A DNA stretch of 64,000 nucleotides from Microvirga sp. Mcv34 (GTDB lineage Bacteria > Pseudomonadota > Alphaproteobacteria > Rhizobiales > Beijerinckiaceae): assembly GCF_024519725.1 (NCBI RefSeq), contig NZ_JALJRK010000012.1:1-64000 (forward strand). Direction: 5' to 3'. A program made the position numbers and the translations under genes. Shown in pieces: positions 10,276 to 18,868 of this stretch (position 1 is its first letter; every line of letters starts with the position of its first letter). The notes below the pieces were generated by a model. That model made no database searches, had not been told where the DNA came from, and was given only the letters and a program-made list of their open reading frames with translations.

Positions 10276-10994
10276 AGCCCGCCTTCCTCGAATGACCGAT
10301 AGGCCCAGACCCGGCCGCCGCGATTCAGATAGCGCTGCATGAGGCCGGGCTGGTCGGGGTCCGGCCGGGTGTCGACGGCGAGTTCGTTGACGCCTTCCCG
10401 GTCGGCCCGCTCGTCGCTGCGGCGCGAGCCGGTGCCGGTCGTCGTCCCTGAGCCCTGGTTGGATTGGGCGAACTCGTCCGCCCTGAGATCCGTGGTGCCG
10501 AGGTCGTCCGAACCTTCCGCCATCAGGCCCATGCCGGGCAGGGCGCTCGTGTTGGTCATGCCGCCTTCCGCACCGCCGGTGATCCCGGCCCCGAGTGGAG
10601 CGCCCGCATCGGCTCCGGACCGGTCGGATGCGTGCTCGCTCAGCCACTCACGGCTGCTGGCGTCGAGATCGACTGGATCGAACATCTCCAGCACCCGCAG
10701 GGCCTCCTCGACATTGTCCTTGTCGACCTGCGCGGCGATCAGGGCGCAATGCCTGTGGATACCCTGGGCGAAGAGCCGCTTGTCGGCTTCCGGAAGGTTC
10801 AAATCTTGGAGAGCGTCCAGGGTCTCGTCCCTGGCCGAGAGCGCGCGAAAGCCCGAGATCGACGAGATCTCCCGCGCCTCCGCATTGCCGGCAGCGACGA
10901 TTCGGTTCTGAGCGATGCCCATTTCCAGAAGGGATTGAAGGGCTTGGCGGGCTTGGGCGGGATCCCTGAACAGGGCGGCGATCATCTGGGGCAT
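10272..10994 (-). CDS. General-stress-type protein with N-terminal YflT-like domain
   Basis: A 240-residue soluble protein. The first about 110 residues (MIAALFRDPAQARQALQSLLEMGI...LIAAQVDKDNVEEALRVLEMF) resemble the heat-induced stress/YflT-like alpha-beta domain found in general stress proteins of alphaproteobacteria. The remainder is low-complexity, rich in Gly, Ser, Thr and Asp, and looks disordered, ending in a short conserved-looking tail (RGGRVWAYRSFEEGG). Biochemical role unknown. An EcfG-type promoter directly upstream supports membership of the general stress regulon. The ATG at 10994 follows GGAAGAG. Confidence 0.78.
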   Translation of the reverse strand: MPQMIAALFRDPAQARQALQSLLEMGIAQNRIVAAGNAEAREISSISGFRALSARDETLDALQDLNLPEADKRLFAQGIHRHCALIAAQVDKDNVEEALRVLEMFDPVDLDASSREWLSEHASDRSGADAGAPLGAGITGGAEGGMTNTSALPGMGLMAEGSDDLGTTDLRADEFAQSNQGSGTTTGTGSRRSDERADREGVNELAVDTRPDPDQPGLMQRYLNRGGRVWAYRSFEEGGL

Positions 10995-11021
10995 GGGTCT
11001 CTTCCGTTGAGTTGTTTCCTC

Positions 11022-11047
11022 AACGAAGAGGCGTTCCGGCCTGTTCC
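11022..11047 (-). promoter_or_regulatory. EcfG (general stress sigma factor) promoter
   Basis: On the minus strand, GGAAC (11047-11043) and CGTT (11025-11022) are separated by exactly 17 bases, matching the alphaproteobacterial EcfG consensus GGAAC-N16/17-CGTT. The start codon of the stress-type gene lies 28 bases downstream of the -10 element. Confidence 0.75.
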
Positions 11048-11106
11048 CGTCGGCCGCCGTTAAGTCTTTTGGCGGAAAGGGGCTTCCATTTTGAAGCCGG
11101 CTATGA

Positions 11107-11135
11107 TTGTCATGTTTTCGTCATAGAAACGTCAT
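11107..11135 (+). promoter_or_regulatory. Three-unit Pho box upstream of ugpB
   Basis: TTGTCAT-GTTT-TCGTCAT-AGAA-ACGTCAT: three 7-mers with an 11-bp period, the defining architecture of PhoB sites (consensus CTGTCAT repeated every 11 bp). A -10-like CTTAAT follows at 11141-11146. It lies 67 bp upstream of ugpB, a classic phosphate-starvation gene, so PhoB activation is very likely. Confidence 0.8.
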
Positions 11136-11202
11136 CCGGCCTTAATGCAGGGGTGATGAACGACAAGAACGTCCCCGACGGGATGACATGGGAGAGATCA
11201 CT

Positions 11203-12510
11203 ATGATGAAGAAGTCCCTTCTCGGCGCACTGGCCTTCGGCCTGGCGACGAGCACGTCCGCCTTCGCCCAGACCGAGATCCAGTGGTGGCACGCCATGAC
11301 GGGCGCCAACAACGAGGTCGTGAACCGACTGGCGGAAGAGTTCAACAATTCGCAGAAGGACTACAAGGTCGTCGTCAGCTACAAGGGCCAGTACGCCGAT
11401 ACGCTGAACGCCGGCATCGCGGCCTTCCGCGCCGGTAATGCTCCCCACATCCTGCAGGTGTTCGAAGTCGGCACGGCGACCATGATGGGCGCCCGCGGTG
11501 CCGTGAAGCCCGTCTACCAGATGATGGCCGAGGCCGGCGAAAAGTTCGACCCCAAGGCCTATCTGCCGGCCATCACCGGCTACTACTCCACCGCCAAGGG
11601 CGAGATGCTCTCCTTCCCGTTCAACTCCTCCTCGATGGTCATGTGGATCAACAAGGACGAGCTGAAGAAGGCCGGCGTGAACGAGATCCCGAAGACCTGG
11701 CCTGAGGTTTTCGAAGCCGGCAAGAAGCTCAAGGCCGCCGGCCACGACACCTGCGGCTTCTCGAACGCCTGGGCCTCCTGGGCGAATGTCGAGCAGTTCT
11801 CCGCCTGGCACAACATCCCGATGGCCACCAAGGCCAATGGCCTCGACGGCTTCGACACGGAGATGAAGTTCAACTCTCCGGCTCACGTGAAGCACCTGCA
11901 GAACCTCGTGGATCTGCAGAAGGACAAGACCTACGACTATTCGGGCCGCGACTCGAAGAGCGAAGGCCGCTTCACCTCCGGCGAATGCGCGATCTTCCTG
12001 ACCTCGTCGGGCTTCTACGGCAACGTGAAGGCCAACGCGAAGTTCGACTTCACCTCGGTGCCGATGCCGTATTATCCGGACATCCAGGGCGCTCCGCAGA
12101 ACTCGATCATCGGCGGCGCTTCCCTGTGGGTCATGGGCGGCAAGAAGGCCGAGGAATACAAGGGCGTGGCCAAGTTCTTCGCGTTCCTGTCGGACACCGA
12201 CCGCCAGGCCAAGCTGCACCAGGAATCGGGCTACCTCCCGATCACCAAGGCGGCCTACGAGAAGACCAAGTCTTCCGGCTTCTATGAGAAGAACCCGGTG
12301 CTTGAGACGCCCCTGAAGGAGCTGACCAACAAGGAGCCGACCGAGAACTCCCGTGGTCTGCGCTTCGGCAACATGGTCCAGATCCGCGACGTGATCTCCG
12401 AGGAGATCGAAGCGGCTCTCGCCGGCCAGAAGCCCGCCAAGGACGCCCTGGACGCAGCGGTCACCCGCTCGAACCAGATCCTGCGTCAGTTCGAGCGTAC
12501 CGTTCGCTAA
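11203..12510 (+). CDS. ugpB: sn-Glycerol-3-phosphate ABC transporter, substrate-binding protein
   Basis: A periplasmic binding protein of 435 residues that delivers glycerol-3-phosphate or glycerophosphodiesters to UgpAE. A Sec signal peptide (MMKKSLLGALAFGLATSTSAFA) precedes QTEIQWWHAM, the typical mature start of UgpB. The middle contains FNSSSMVMWINKDELKKAG, common to this extracellular-solute-binding family 1. The ATG at 11203 has GGGAGAG seven bases upstream; the in-frame ATG at 11188 would put extra residues before the signal. It is first in ugpBAEC and preceded by a Pho box. A hairpin follows the stop. Confidence 0.94.
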   Translation: MMKKSLLGALAFGLATSTSAFAQTEIQWWHAMTGANNEVVNRLAEEFNNSQKDYKVVVSYKGQYADTLNAGIAAFRAGNAPHILQVFEVGTATMMGARGAVKPVYQMMAEAGEKFDPKAYLPAITGYYSTAKGEMLSFPFNSSSMVMWINKDELKKAGVNEIPKTWPEVFEAGKKLKAAGHDTCGFSNAWASWANVEQFSAWHNIPMATKANGLDGFDTEMKFNSPAHVKHLQNLVDLQKDKTYDYSGRDSKSEGRFTSGECAIFLTSSGFYGNVKANAKFDFTSVPMPYYPDIQGAPQNSIIGGASLWVMGGKKAEEYKGVAKFFAFLSDTDRQAKLHQESGYLPITKAAYEKTKSSGFYEKNPVLETPLKELTNKEPTENSRGLRFGNMVQIRDVISEEIEAALAGQKPAKDALDAAVTRSNQILRQFERTVR

Positions 12511-12535
12511 AACCGAACGACTGAAAACACTTTGT

Positions 12536-12566
12536 CATCCCGGGCGGCCGAAAGCCGTCCGGGATG
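12536..12566 (+). terminator. Hairpin between ugpB and ugpA (attenuator or mRNA stabiliser)
   Basis: CATCCCGGGCGGC (12536-12548), loop CGAAA, then the complementary arm 12554-12566 with a single G-T wobble. No T-run follows. It should shield the 3' end of the ugpB message and reduce read-through into the permease genes. Confidence 0.6.
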
Positions 12567-12636
12567 ATCTTATAGAACAACCACGCAGACCGGTGGACGC
12601 CGTCATCTGCACCGTCACCGGACAACCGTAAGCGCG

Positions 12637-13518
12637 ATGGAAAAACGAGCTCATTTTTCAGGGTGGACGCTGCCTCTGCTGCTGATCATTCCGCAGATGG
12701 CGATCACCGTCATTTTCTTCTACCTGCCGGCCTCGCAGGCGATCTGGCAATCCTTCCTGCGCGAGGACGCCTTCGGCCTTGCATCCGAATTCGTCGGTTT
12801 CGAGAACTACAGCGCGGTCTTCGAGCAGCCCGAATATTACCGGGCGATGATCACGACCGTGATCTTCTCGACGCTGGTGGCCTTCTTCTCGCTCGCCGTC
12901 GCCCTTCTCTTCGCCACACAGGCCGACAAGAGCCTTCGCGGCGGCCACGGGTTCAAGACCCTGCTGATCTGGCCCTATGCGGTGGCTCCGGCGATCGCGG
13001 GCGTGTTGTGGATGTTCATGTTCCATCCGACGCTCGGCATTCTCGGTCGCCCGCTCAACGTCATGGGGTTCAACTGGAATCCCATGCTTGACGGCAAGGA
13101 TGCCATGATCCTGCTCGTGCTCTCCGCCACGTGGAAGCATGTGAGCTACAACTTCCTGTTCTTCCTCGCGGGACTGCAGGCGATTCCGAAGAGCGTGATC
13201 GAGGCCGGCGCCATCGACGGCGCGGGGCCGCTGCGCCGCTTCTGGACGATCATCTTCCCGCTTCTGTCGCCGACCACCTTCTTCCTTCTCGTCGTGACCA
13301 TCGTCTACGTGTTCTTCGAGACCTTCGGCATCATCGATGCCGTGACGGGCGGCGGCCCCGCCGGGCAGACGACGACTCTCGTCTACAAAGTTTATGCGGA
13401 CGGCCGCTCCGGCGGCGACCTCGGTCTCTCGGCCGCGCAATCGGTGGTCCTCATGGTCATCGTGATCGCGCTCACCGCCGTCCAGTTCCGCTATGTCGAA
13501 CGCAAGGTGCAGTACTGA
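12637..13518 (+). CDS. ugpA: Glycerol-3-phosphate ABC transporter permease UgpA
   Basis: An inner-membrane permease of 293 residues with six predicted hydrophobic helices, the first at about 10-32 ([19 protein letters not shown]). The EAA loop that contacts the ATPase is clear: [23 protein letters not shown] near 188-210. With UgpE it forms the transmembrane channel fed by UgpB and driven by UgpC. It lies 126 bases after ugpB, and its stop overlaps the ugpE start (TGATG), implying translational coupling. Confidence 0.93.
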   Translation: MEKRAHFSGWTLPLLLIIPQMAITVIFFYLPASQAIWQSFLREDAFGLASEFVGFENYSAVFEQPEYYRAMITTVIFSTLVAFFSLAVALLFATQADKSLRGGHGFKTLLIWPYAVAPAIAGVLWMFMFHPTLGILGRPLNVMGFNWNPMLDGKDAMILLVLSATWKHVSYNFLFFLAGLQAIPKSVIEAGAIDGAGPLRRFWTIIFPLLSPTTFFLLVVTIVYVFFETFGIIDAVTGGGPAGQTTTLVYKVYADGRSGGDLGLSAAQSVVLMVIVIALTAVQFRYVERKVQY

Positions 13519-14363
13519 TGGTCGAGAATCGTCCCTTTCGAGACTTCATGGCCTACCTGACGCTGGTCATCGGCGTCATCCTGGTGGCCTTCCCGGTCTA
13601 TATCGCCATCATGGCGTCGACCTTCGACACCGCCACCATCATCAACGGCAACATGCCGTTGACGCCGGGCGATCAGACGCTGGAGAACTACTCCCGCGCC
13701 CTGTTCTACGGCGGCAAGACGGCCCGCGAGCCCGTGATGGGCATGATGATCAACTCCCTGATCGTCGCGCTGGGCATCGCGTTCGGCAAGATCCTGATCT
13801 CGATCCTGTCGGCCTATGCGGTGGTCTATTTCAAGTTCCCGTTCCGCAAGACGGCGTTCTGGGTCATCTTCATCACCCTGATGCTGCCGGTCGAGGTGCG
13901 TATCTATCCGACCTACAAGATCGTCGCGGATCTGGGGCTTCTCGATACCTATTCCGGTCTCGTCCTGCCGCTCATCGCGTCGGCCACCGGCACGCTCCTG
14001 TTCCGGCAGTTCTTCATGACCATTCCGGAGGAGCTTCTGGAAGCCTCGAAGATCGATGGTGCCGGCGCGTTCCGCTTCTTCAAGGACACGCTGCTGCCGC
14101 TGTCGATGACGACGATCGCGGCGCTCTTCGTGATTCAGTTCATCTATGGCTGGAACCAGTATCTCTGGCCCCTGCTGATCACCACGAAGAGCTCGATGCA
14201 GACCATCGTGATCGGCATCAAGAAGATGATCACGACCACCGACGCGCTGACCGAGTGGAACATCGCCATGACGACGGCCGTGCTCGCGATGATCCCGCCG
14301 GTCCTGGTCGTCATCTTCATGCAGAGGCTCTTCGTGAAGGGCCTCGTCGAAACGGAAAAGTGA
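13518..14363 (+). CDS. ugpE: Glycerol-3-phosphate ABC transporter permease UgpE
   Basis: The second inner-membrane subunit, 281 residues, with six hydrophobic helices starting with [20 protein letters not shown] (about 12-31) and the EAA motif [22 protein letters not shown] near 174-195. The start ATG (13518) overlaps the ugpA stop by one base; longer readings upstream in this frame run through ugpA and are shadows. Two hairpins separate it from ugpC. Confidence 0.93.
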   Translation: MVENRPFRDFMAYLTLVIGVILVAFPVYIAIMASTFDTATIINGNMPLTPGDQTLENYSRALFYGGKTAREPVMGMMINSLIVALGIAFGKILISILSAYAVVYFKFPFRKTAFWVIFITLMLPVEVRIYPTYKIVADLGLLDTYSGLVLPLIASATGTLLFRQFFMTIPEELLEASKIDGAGAFRFFKDTLLPLSMTTIAALFVIQFIYGWNQYLWPLLITTKSSMQTIVIGIKKMITTTDALTEWNIAMTTAVLAMIPPVLVVIFMQRLFVKGLVETEK

Positions 14364-14364
14364 C

Positions 14365-14408
14365 GCGGGAAAAATCCCGCAGGGCCCTCCCGAATTTTCC
14401 GGGAGGGC
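14365..14408 (+). terminator. Tandem hairpins between ugpE and ugpC
   Basis: GCGGGA-AAAA-TCCCGC (14365-14380) and GCCCTCCCG with complement CGGGAGGGC (14384-14408, loop AATTTTC). No T-run follows, so partial termination or message stabilisation is more likely than a full stop. Confidence 0.5.
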
Positions 14409-14478
14409 TCATCCCCACACATTTGGAATTTCGCCCGATGCCCCTGAGGCGCGGGCAACGGTCAAAAGGAATGGAACG

Positions 14479-15555
<1,077 letters not shown>

Positions 15556-15586
15556 CGCGGATTCGCCAGTTCAATGAATAGCGCAG

Positions 15587-15612
15587 GGCCTCGGCACAGC
15601 CGGGGCCTTTTT
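15587..15612 (+). terminator. Intrinsic terminator of ugpBAEC
   Basis: GGCCTCGGC, loop ACA, GCCGGGGCC (9 bp with one G-T wobble) followed by TTTTT at 15608-15612. It lies 31 bases after the ugpC stop. Confidence 0.85.
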
Positions 15613-15690
15613 CGTCGGGTCTCACGGGAGTCCCAGCCCCGGCATGGCCATCCCGATCATGTGAAGCTCGGCGTTTCACGCAAACGGGCC

Positions 15691-15709
15691 CACCGGCACG
15701 AGGCCGGTG
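15691..15709. repeat. Short REP-like hairpin, copy 2
   Basis: CACCGGC-ACGAG-GCCGGTG, a 7-bp perfect stem with a 5-base loop, followed by ACGACG. It has the same architecture as the elements at 7352 and 20176. It sits in the 220-base gap between the ugp terminator and the ammonia-lyase gene; nothing else was recognised in that gap. Confidence 0.5.
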
Positions 15710-15832
15710 ACGACGTCGCGCGAGGGGGCAGGGGGAGTTCCGTCCTGTACTTGCTCCTAACCTCCCGAGAACCGGCGGTTGCGCCGCGTTCGAAGCCTCG
15801 GTATCCCTGTATCTTCAACGTGAGGAACAGCG

Positions 15833-17464
15833 ATGACGGTCAAGCTCGATGGCGCCACTCTCGGCATTCAGGACGTGGTGCGCGTCGCGCGCGCCGATGC
15901 CCAGGGGGACTTCGCCACGGCCGCCCTGGCGCCGGAAGCACGCGATCGCATCGCGGCGACGCGGAGCTATATCGACCGCACCTGGATGCATGACGATGCG
16001 CCGCTCATGTACGCCTTCAACACCGGCGTCGGCCTGTTCAAGGACCAGCGTGTCCTTATCGCAGACATGGCGGCCTACCAGCAGAAGACCGTCTATGCCC
16101 ATGCCACCGGCGTCGGCGAGCCGTTCTCCGAGGACGTGACTCGGGCCATGATGCTCCTGCGCGCCAATGCCTTCGCGTCGAACTACTCCGGTCCCCGCGT
16201 CGAGCTCGTGGAGCGCCTCATCGCCTTCCTCAATGCGGGCCTGCACCCGGTCATCCCGCAGAAGGGCTCCGTCGGAGCCTCGGGCGACCTTGCGCCGCTC
16301 GCCCACATGGCTGGGGCGGTCTGCGGCTTCGAGGAAGCCGAGATGGTCTACCGCGGCCGCCGGATGCCGGCGCGCGAAGCCATCAAGGAGGCGGGCTTCA
16401 ATCCCGATTTCGAGCTCGGCGCGAAGGATGCTTCCGCGCTCATTAACGGCTCGACCACGTCGCTCGCCCTCGGGGCGCTCGCCACGCACGACGCGCGCCG
16501 CCTGCTCAAGCAGGCCGACATCGCCATGTGCCTGTCGCTGGAGGCCATGCGCGGCGAGCTCGCGGCCTTCGATCCGCGCGTGCACAAGGCGCGTCCGCAT
16601 CCGGGCCAAGCGCGCACGGCGCGTAATCTGCTGCGCATTCTCGAAGGCACCAAGCGCTGCTCCCAGGATGCGCGGGACATCGTCTTCCCCGACGAGCCGC
16701 GCCAGCCGGGAACGCCCGCCGCTCCGCGCGTGCAGGACGTCTATTCGCTGCGCTGCACGCCGCAGGTTCACGGGCCGGCCGTCGAGGCGGTCGAATACGT
16801 GGAGCGCATCATCGGTACGGAGATGAACTCCGCCACCGACAACCCGCTGATCTTCGATGACGGTCAGGGCGGTTACGTGTCGATTTCCGGCGGCCATTTC
16901 CACGGGCAGTACATGGCCCAGGCCATGGATTTCCTGGCCATCGCCATGGCGGATCTCGGGGCGATCTCGGAGCGGCGCCTGGCGCGCCTCATCGACCCCA
17001 CCATGTCATACGGGCTGCCGCGCAACCTGCTGGCGGGCAAGCGCGGCCTCAACACGGGCTTCGCCACGGTGCAATGCTCCATGTCAGCGCTGGTCATGGA
17101 AAACCGGGGGCTGGCGACGCCGGGATCGGTCGATTCCATTCCCGGGAAATCCAATGCCGAGGACCACGTCTCCAACTCCACCTGGTGCGGACGCAAGGCG
17201 CGCATCGTGGTCGAGAACGTGGAGCAGATCGTCGCCGGCGAATTGCTGATGGCCGCGCAGGCGCTCACCCTCGTGGAGCCTCTCGCCAAGGATCATCCGC
17301 TGGGCAAGGGGTCCCGCGCAGCGCTCGACGCGATCCGCGCCGTCATCCCGCCGGCGCTCGACGGCGACCGCTGGTATGCTGCCGAAATGCGCCAAGCCCT
17401 CGACCTCGTGCGCTCAGGCGCCGTGGTCGAAGCCGTCGAGAGCGCCATCGGCGAACTGGAATAA
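15833..17464 (+). CDS. Histidine ammonia-lyase family (MIO) enzyme
   Basis: A 543-residue aromatic-amino-acid ammonia-lyase. The Ala149-Ser150-Gly151 triplet (GSVGASGDLAPLAH) forms the MIO electrophile; Tyr60 in YAFNTGVG and the segment MENRGLATPGSVDSIPGKSNAEDHVS match the active site. At the selectivity loop it reads YAHATGVG, with His like histidine ammonia-lyases rather than the His-Leu/Phe-Leu patterns of tyrosine or phenylalanine lyases, so deamination of histidine to urocanate is favoured but not proven. It is about 30 residues longer than usual HutH. No hutU, hutI or hutG is adjacent, so it is an orphan. Confidence 0.85.
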   Translation: MTVKLDGATLGIQDVVRVARADAQGDFATAALAPEARDRIAATRSYIDRTWMHDDAPLMYAFNTGVGLFKDQRVLIADMAAYQQKTVYAHATGVGEPFSEDVTRAMMLLRANAFASNYSGPRVELVERLIAFLNAGLHPVIPQKGSVGASGDLAPLAHMAGAVCGFEEAEMVYRGRRMPAREAIKEAGFNPDFELGAKDASALINGSTTSLALGALATHDARRLLKQADIAMCLSLEAMRGELAAFDPRVHKARPHPGQARTARNLLRILEGTKRCSQDARDIVFPDEPRQPGTPAAPRVQDVYSLRCTPQVHGPAVEAVEYVERIIGTEMNSATDNPLIFDDGQGGYVSISGGHFHGQYMAQAMDFLAIAMADLGAISERRLARLIDPTMSYGLPRNLLAGKRGLNTGFATVQCSMSALVMENRGLATPGSVDSIPGKSNAEDHVSNSTWCGRKARIVVENVEQIVAGELLMAAQALTLVEPLAKDHPLGKGSRAALDAIRAVIPPALDGDRWYAAEMRQALDLVRSGAVVEAVESAIGELE

Positions 17465-17468
17465 AAAT

Positions 17469-17492
17469 GGGCCCGGTCATCCCGGGCCCTTT
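17469..17492. terminator. Bidirectional terminator between the ammonia-lyase and the small exported protein
   Basis: GGGCCCGG-TCATC-CCGGGCCC (17469-17489), flanked by AAAAA at 17463-17467 and TTTCTT after it, so it can end transcription arriving from either side of these convergent genes. Confidence 0.8.
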
Positions 17493-17509
17493 CTTCTGGC
17501 TGAGCTCGA

Positions 17510-17815
17510 TCAGCGGCAACGGCGGATGTCACGATACACCACGCGGCCGTTGGGACGGACCACGCGCTCACGCACGGTGCGGCAGCGTTCCATACGCCTC
17601 ATGTGGGGCCGCACGCCGCAATCCCGCACGGTGCGAAACACCACGCGGCCGTTCGGAAGCACGGTGCGGACGCGGCGCGTCACGCAGGCGACATCGTCCA
17701 CGAGGCTGGGCGCCTGCAGCTGCTCGGCGCCGAAACGGGCTTGGGCTTCTTGCGGTGCAGCAAGGAATCCTGCGCCGAGGACAAGGGCGAAAGCAGGGAG
17801 AATGATGGCTCGCAT
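17510..17815 (-). CDS. Small exported Arg-rich protein with two Cys-bounded repeats
   Basis: A 101-residue protein with a Sec signal peptide (about 1-26, ending PQEAQA). The mature part contains two 23-residue units, Cys44-Cys66 and Cys78-Cys100, both with C-x21-C spacing and sharing PNGRVV(F/Y)R. Each unit looks like a beta-hairpin that one disulfide could close. The protein is strongly basic, so it may bind an anionic surface polymer or nucleic acid; no function is known. The ATG at 17815 follows AAGGAATGGACC. It is convergent with the ammonia-lyase gene. Confidence 0.72.
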   Translation of the reverse strand: MRAIILPAFALVLGAGFLAAPQEAQARFGAEQLQAPSLVDDVACVTRRVRTVLPNGRVVFRTVRDCGVRPHMRRMERCRTVRERVVRPNGRVVYRDIRRCR

Positions 17816-17868
17816 GGTCCATTCCTTATGTTTTGAGGAGGGGCTGACGACAACGACATGTCTATGCC

Positions 17869-18411
17869 ATGGTTCCTGAAGATGGGATGAACTTCATGTT
17901 GCCACGCGTTGTGATTCGTCTCGTTCACGCTTCGGACGCCGCCGAGCTGATCGCCGCCAATCTCGCCAGCATCGACCTGCACGAGCCCTGGGTCTCGCCC
18001 TGCCGCGACCCTGTGAGCTTCCAGGGCTACCTCGCCCGCTGCGACGGTGACCGTTCCATAGGGTTCATCGCTCGTGAGCGGGAAACCGGCAGGATCGTCG
18101 GCGTCGTCAACCTGAGCGAGATCGTGCGCGGCTTCTTCCAGAGCGCCTATATGGGCTATTACGGCATGGCCGGCATGAACGGGCGCGGGCTGATGAGCGA
18201 GGCGGTGAGCCTTGTGGTCTCGCACGCCTTCCGCGAACTCGGGCTGCACCGCATCGAGGCCAATATCCAGCCGGGCAACGGGCCTTCCCGCGCTCTCGCC
18301 CAGCGCTTGGGCTTTCGCCAGGAGGGCTACTCGCCGCGCTATCTCAAGATCGGCGGCGAATGGCGCGACCACGAGCGCTGGGCCATCCTCGCGGATGAAT
18401 GGCGTGGTTGA
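17869..18411 (+). CDS. GNAT acetyltransferase, RimJ/RimL-like
   Basis: An acetyl-CoA-dependent N-acetyltransferase of about 180 residues. Visible GNAT elements are IVGVVNLSEIVRGFFQSAYMGYYG (strands 4-5), MNGRGLMSEAVSLVVSHAF around the acetyl-CoA pyrophosphate loop, and HRIEANIQPGNGPSRALAQRLGFRQEGYSPRYL, which is the hallmark of the ribosomal-protein-alanine acetyltransferase group. The start is uncertain: in-frame ATGs at 17869, 17887 and 17896 are all possible. It stands alone, divergent from the small exported protein and convergent with the next GNAT. Confidence 0.82.
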   Translation: MVPEDGMNFMLPRVVIRLVHASDAAELIAANLASIDLHEPWVSPCRDPVSFQGYLARCDGDRSIGFIARERETGRIVGVVNLSEIVRGFFQSAYMGYYGMAGMNGRGLMSEAVSLVVSHAFRELGLHRIEANIQPGNGPSRALAQRLGFRQEGYSPRYLKIGGEWRDHERWAILADEWRG

Positions 18412-18417
18412 CGGCGA

Positions 18418-18861
18418 TTATGCAGCAGATCCGAGCTTCTTCTGCAGGAAGAAGCGGCTGCCGCCGACAGGATAATCCTTCAGCTCGCCGAAAAGCTCGT
18501 AACCCAATTTTTGGTAGAGCGTAAGCGCCTTGGGATTGAGCGTGTCGATCCAGGCCGAATGACAGCCTTGGGCCCGGGCCTCTTCCTCGGCCATCGCGAT
18601 CAGGCGCGTGGCGAGGCCCCTGCCGCGAAAGGCCTCGGGCACGAAGATGAGTTCGATATCAAGCCAGCCGCCATTCATGCGGCCGCACAGGCCCCCAACA
18701 GGCTCGTCGCTGTCGGGATTGCGGATTGCGATGGAAAGATCCCGGCCGGGCGGATGACCGGCGAAGAGAGTTCTGTTGAATCCCCGTAGTCCCGTCAGAA
18801 CGATCTGGTGGAGCGCGGAGGCATCGTCGACGAGCGCGATCTCAGGCACCTGGGTCATCAT
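18418..18861 (-). CDS. GNAT acetyltransferase
   Basis: A 147-residue GNAT-family N-acetyltransferase; substrate unknown. It shows VGGLCGRMNGGWLDIELIFVPEAFRGRGLATRLIAMAEEEARAQGC, containing the acetyl-CoA-binding R-G-R-G-L-A loop at about residues 80-85, followed by the NPKALTLYQKLGYELFGEL helix-strand typical of the fold. The start ATG at 18861 (or the adjacent one at 18858) is only seven bases after the stop of the M20 hydrolase gene, so the two are probably co-transcribed. Confidence 0.85.
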   Translation of the reverse strand: MMTQVPEIALVDDASALHQIVLTGLRGFNRTLFAGHPPGRDLSIAIRNPDSDEPVGGLCGRMNGGWLDIELIFVPEAFRGRGLATRLIAMAEEEARAQGCHSAWIDTLNPKALTLYQKLGYELFGELKDYPVGGSRFFLQKKLGSAA

Positions 18862-18868
18862 ACGTTAC

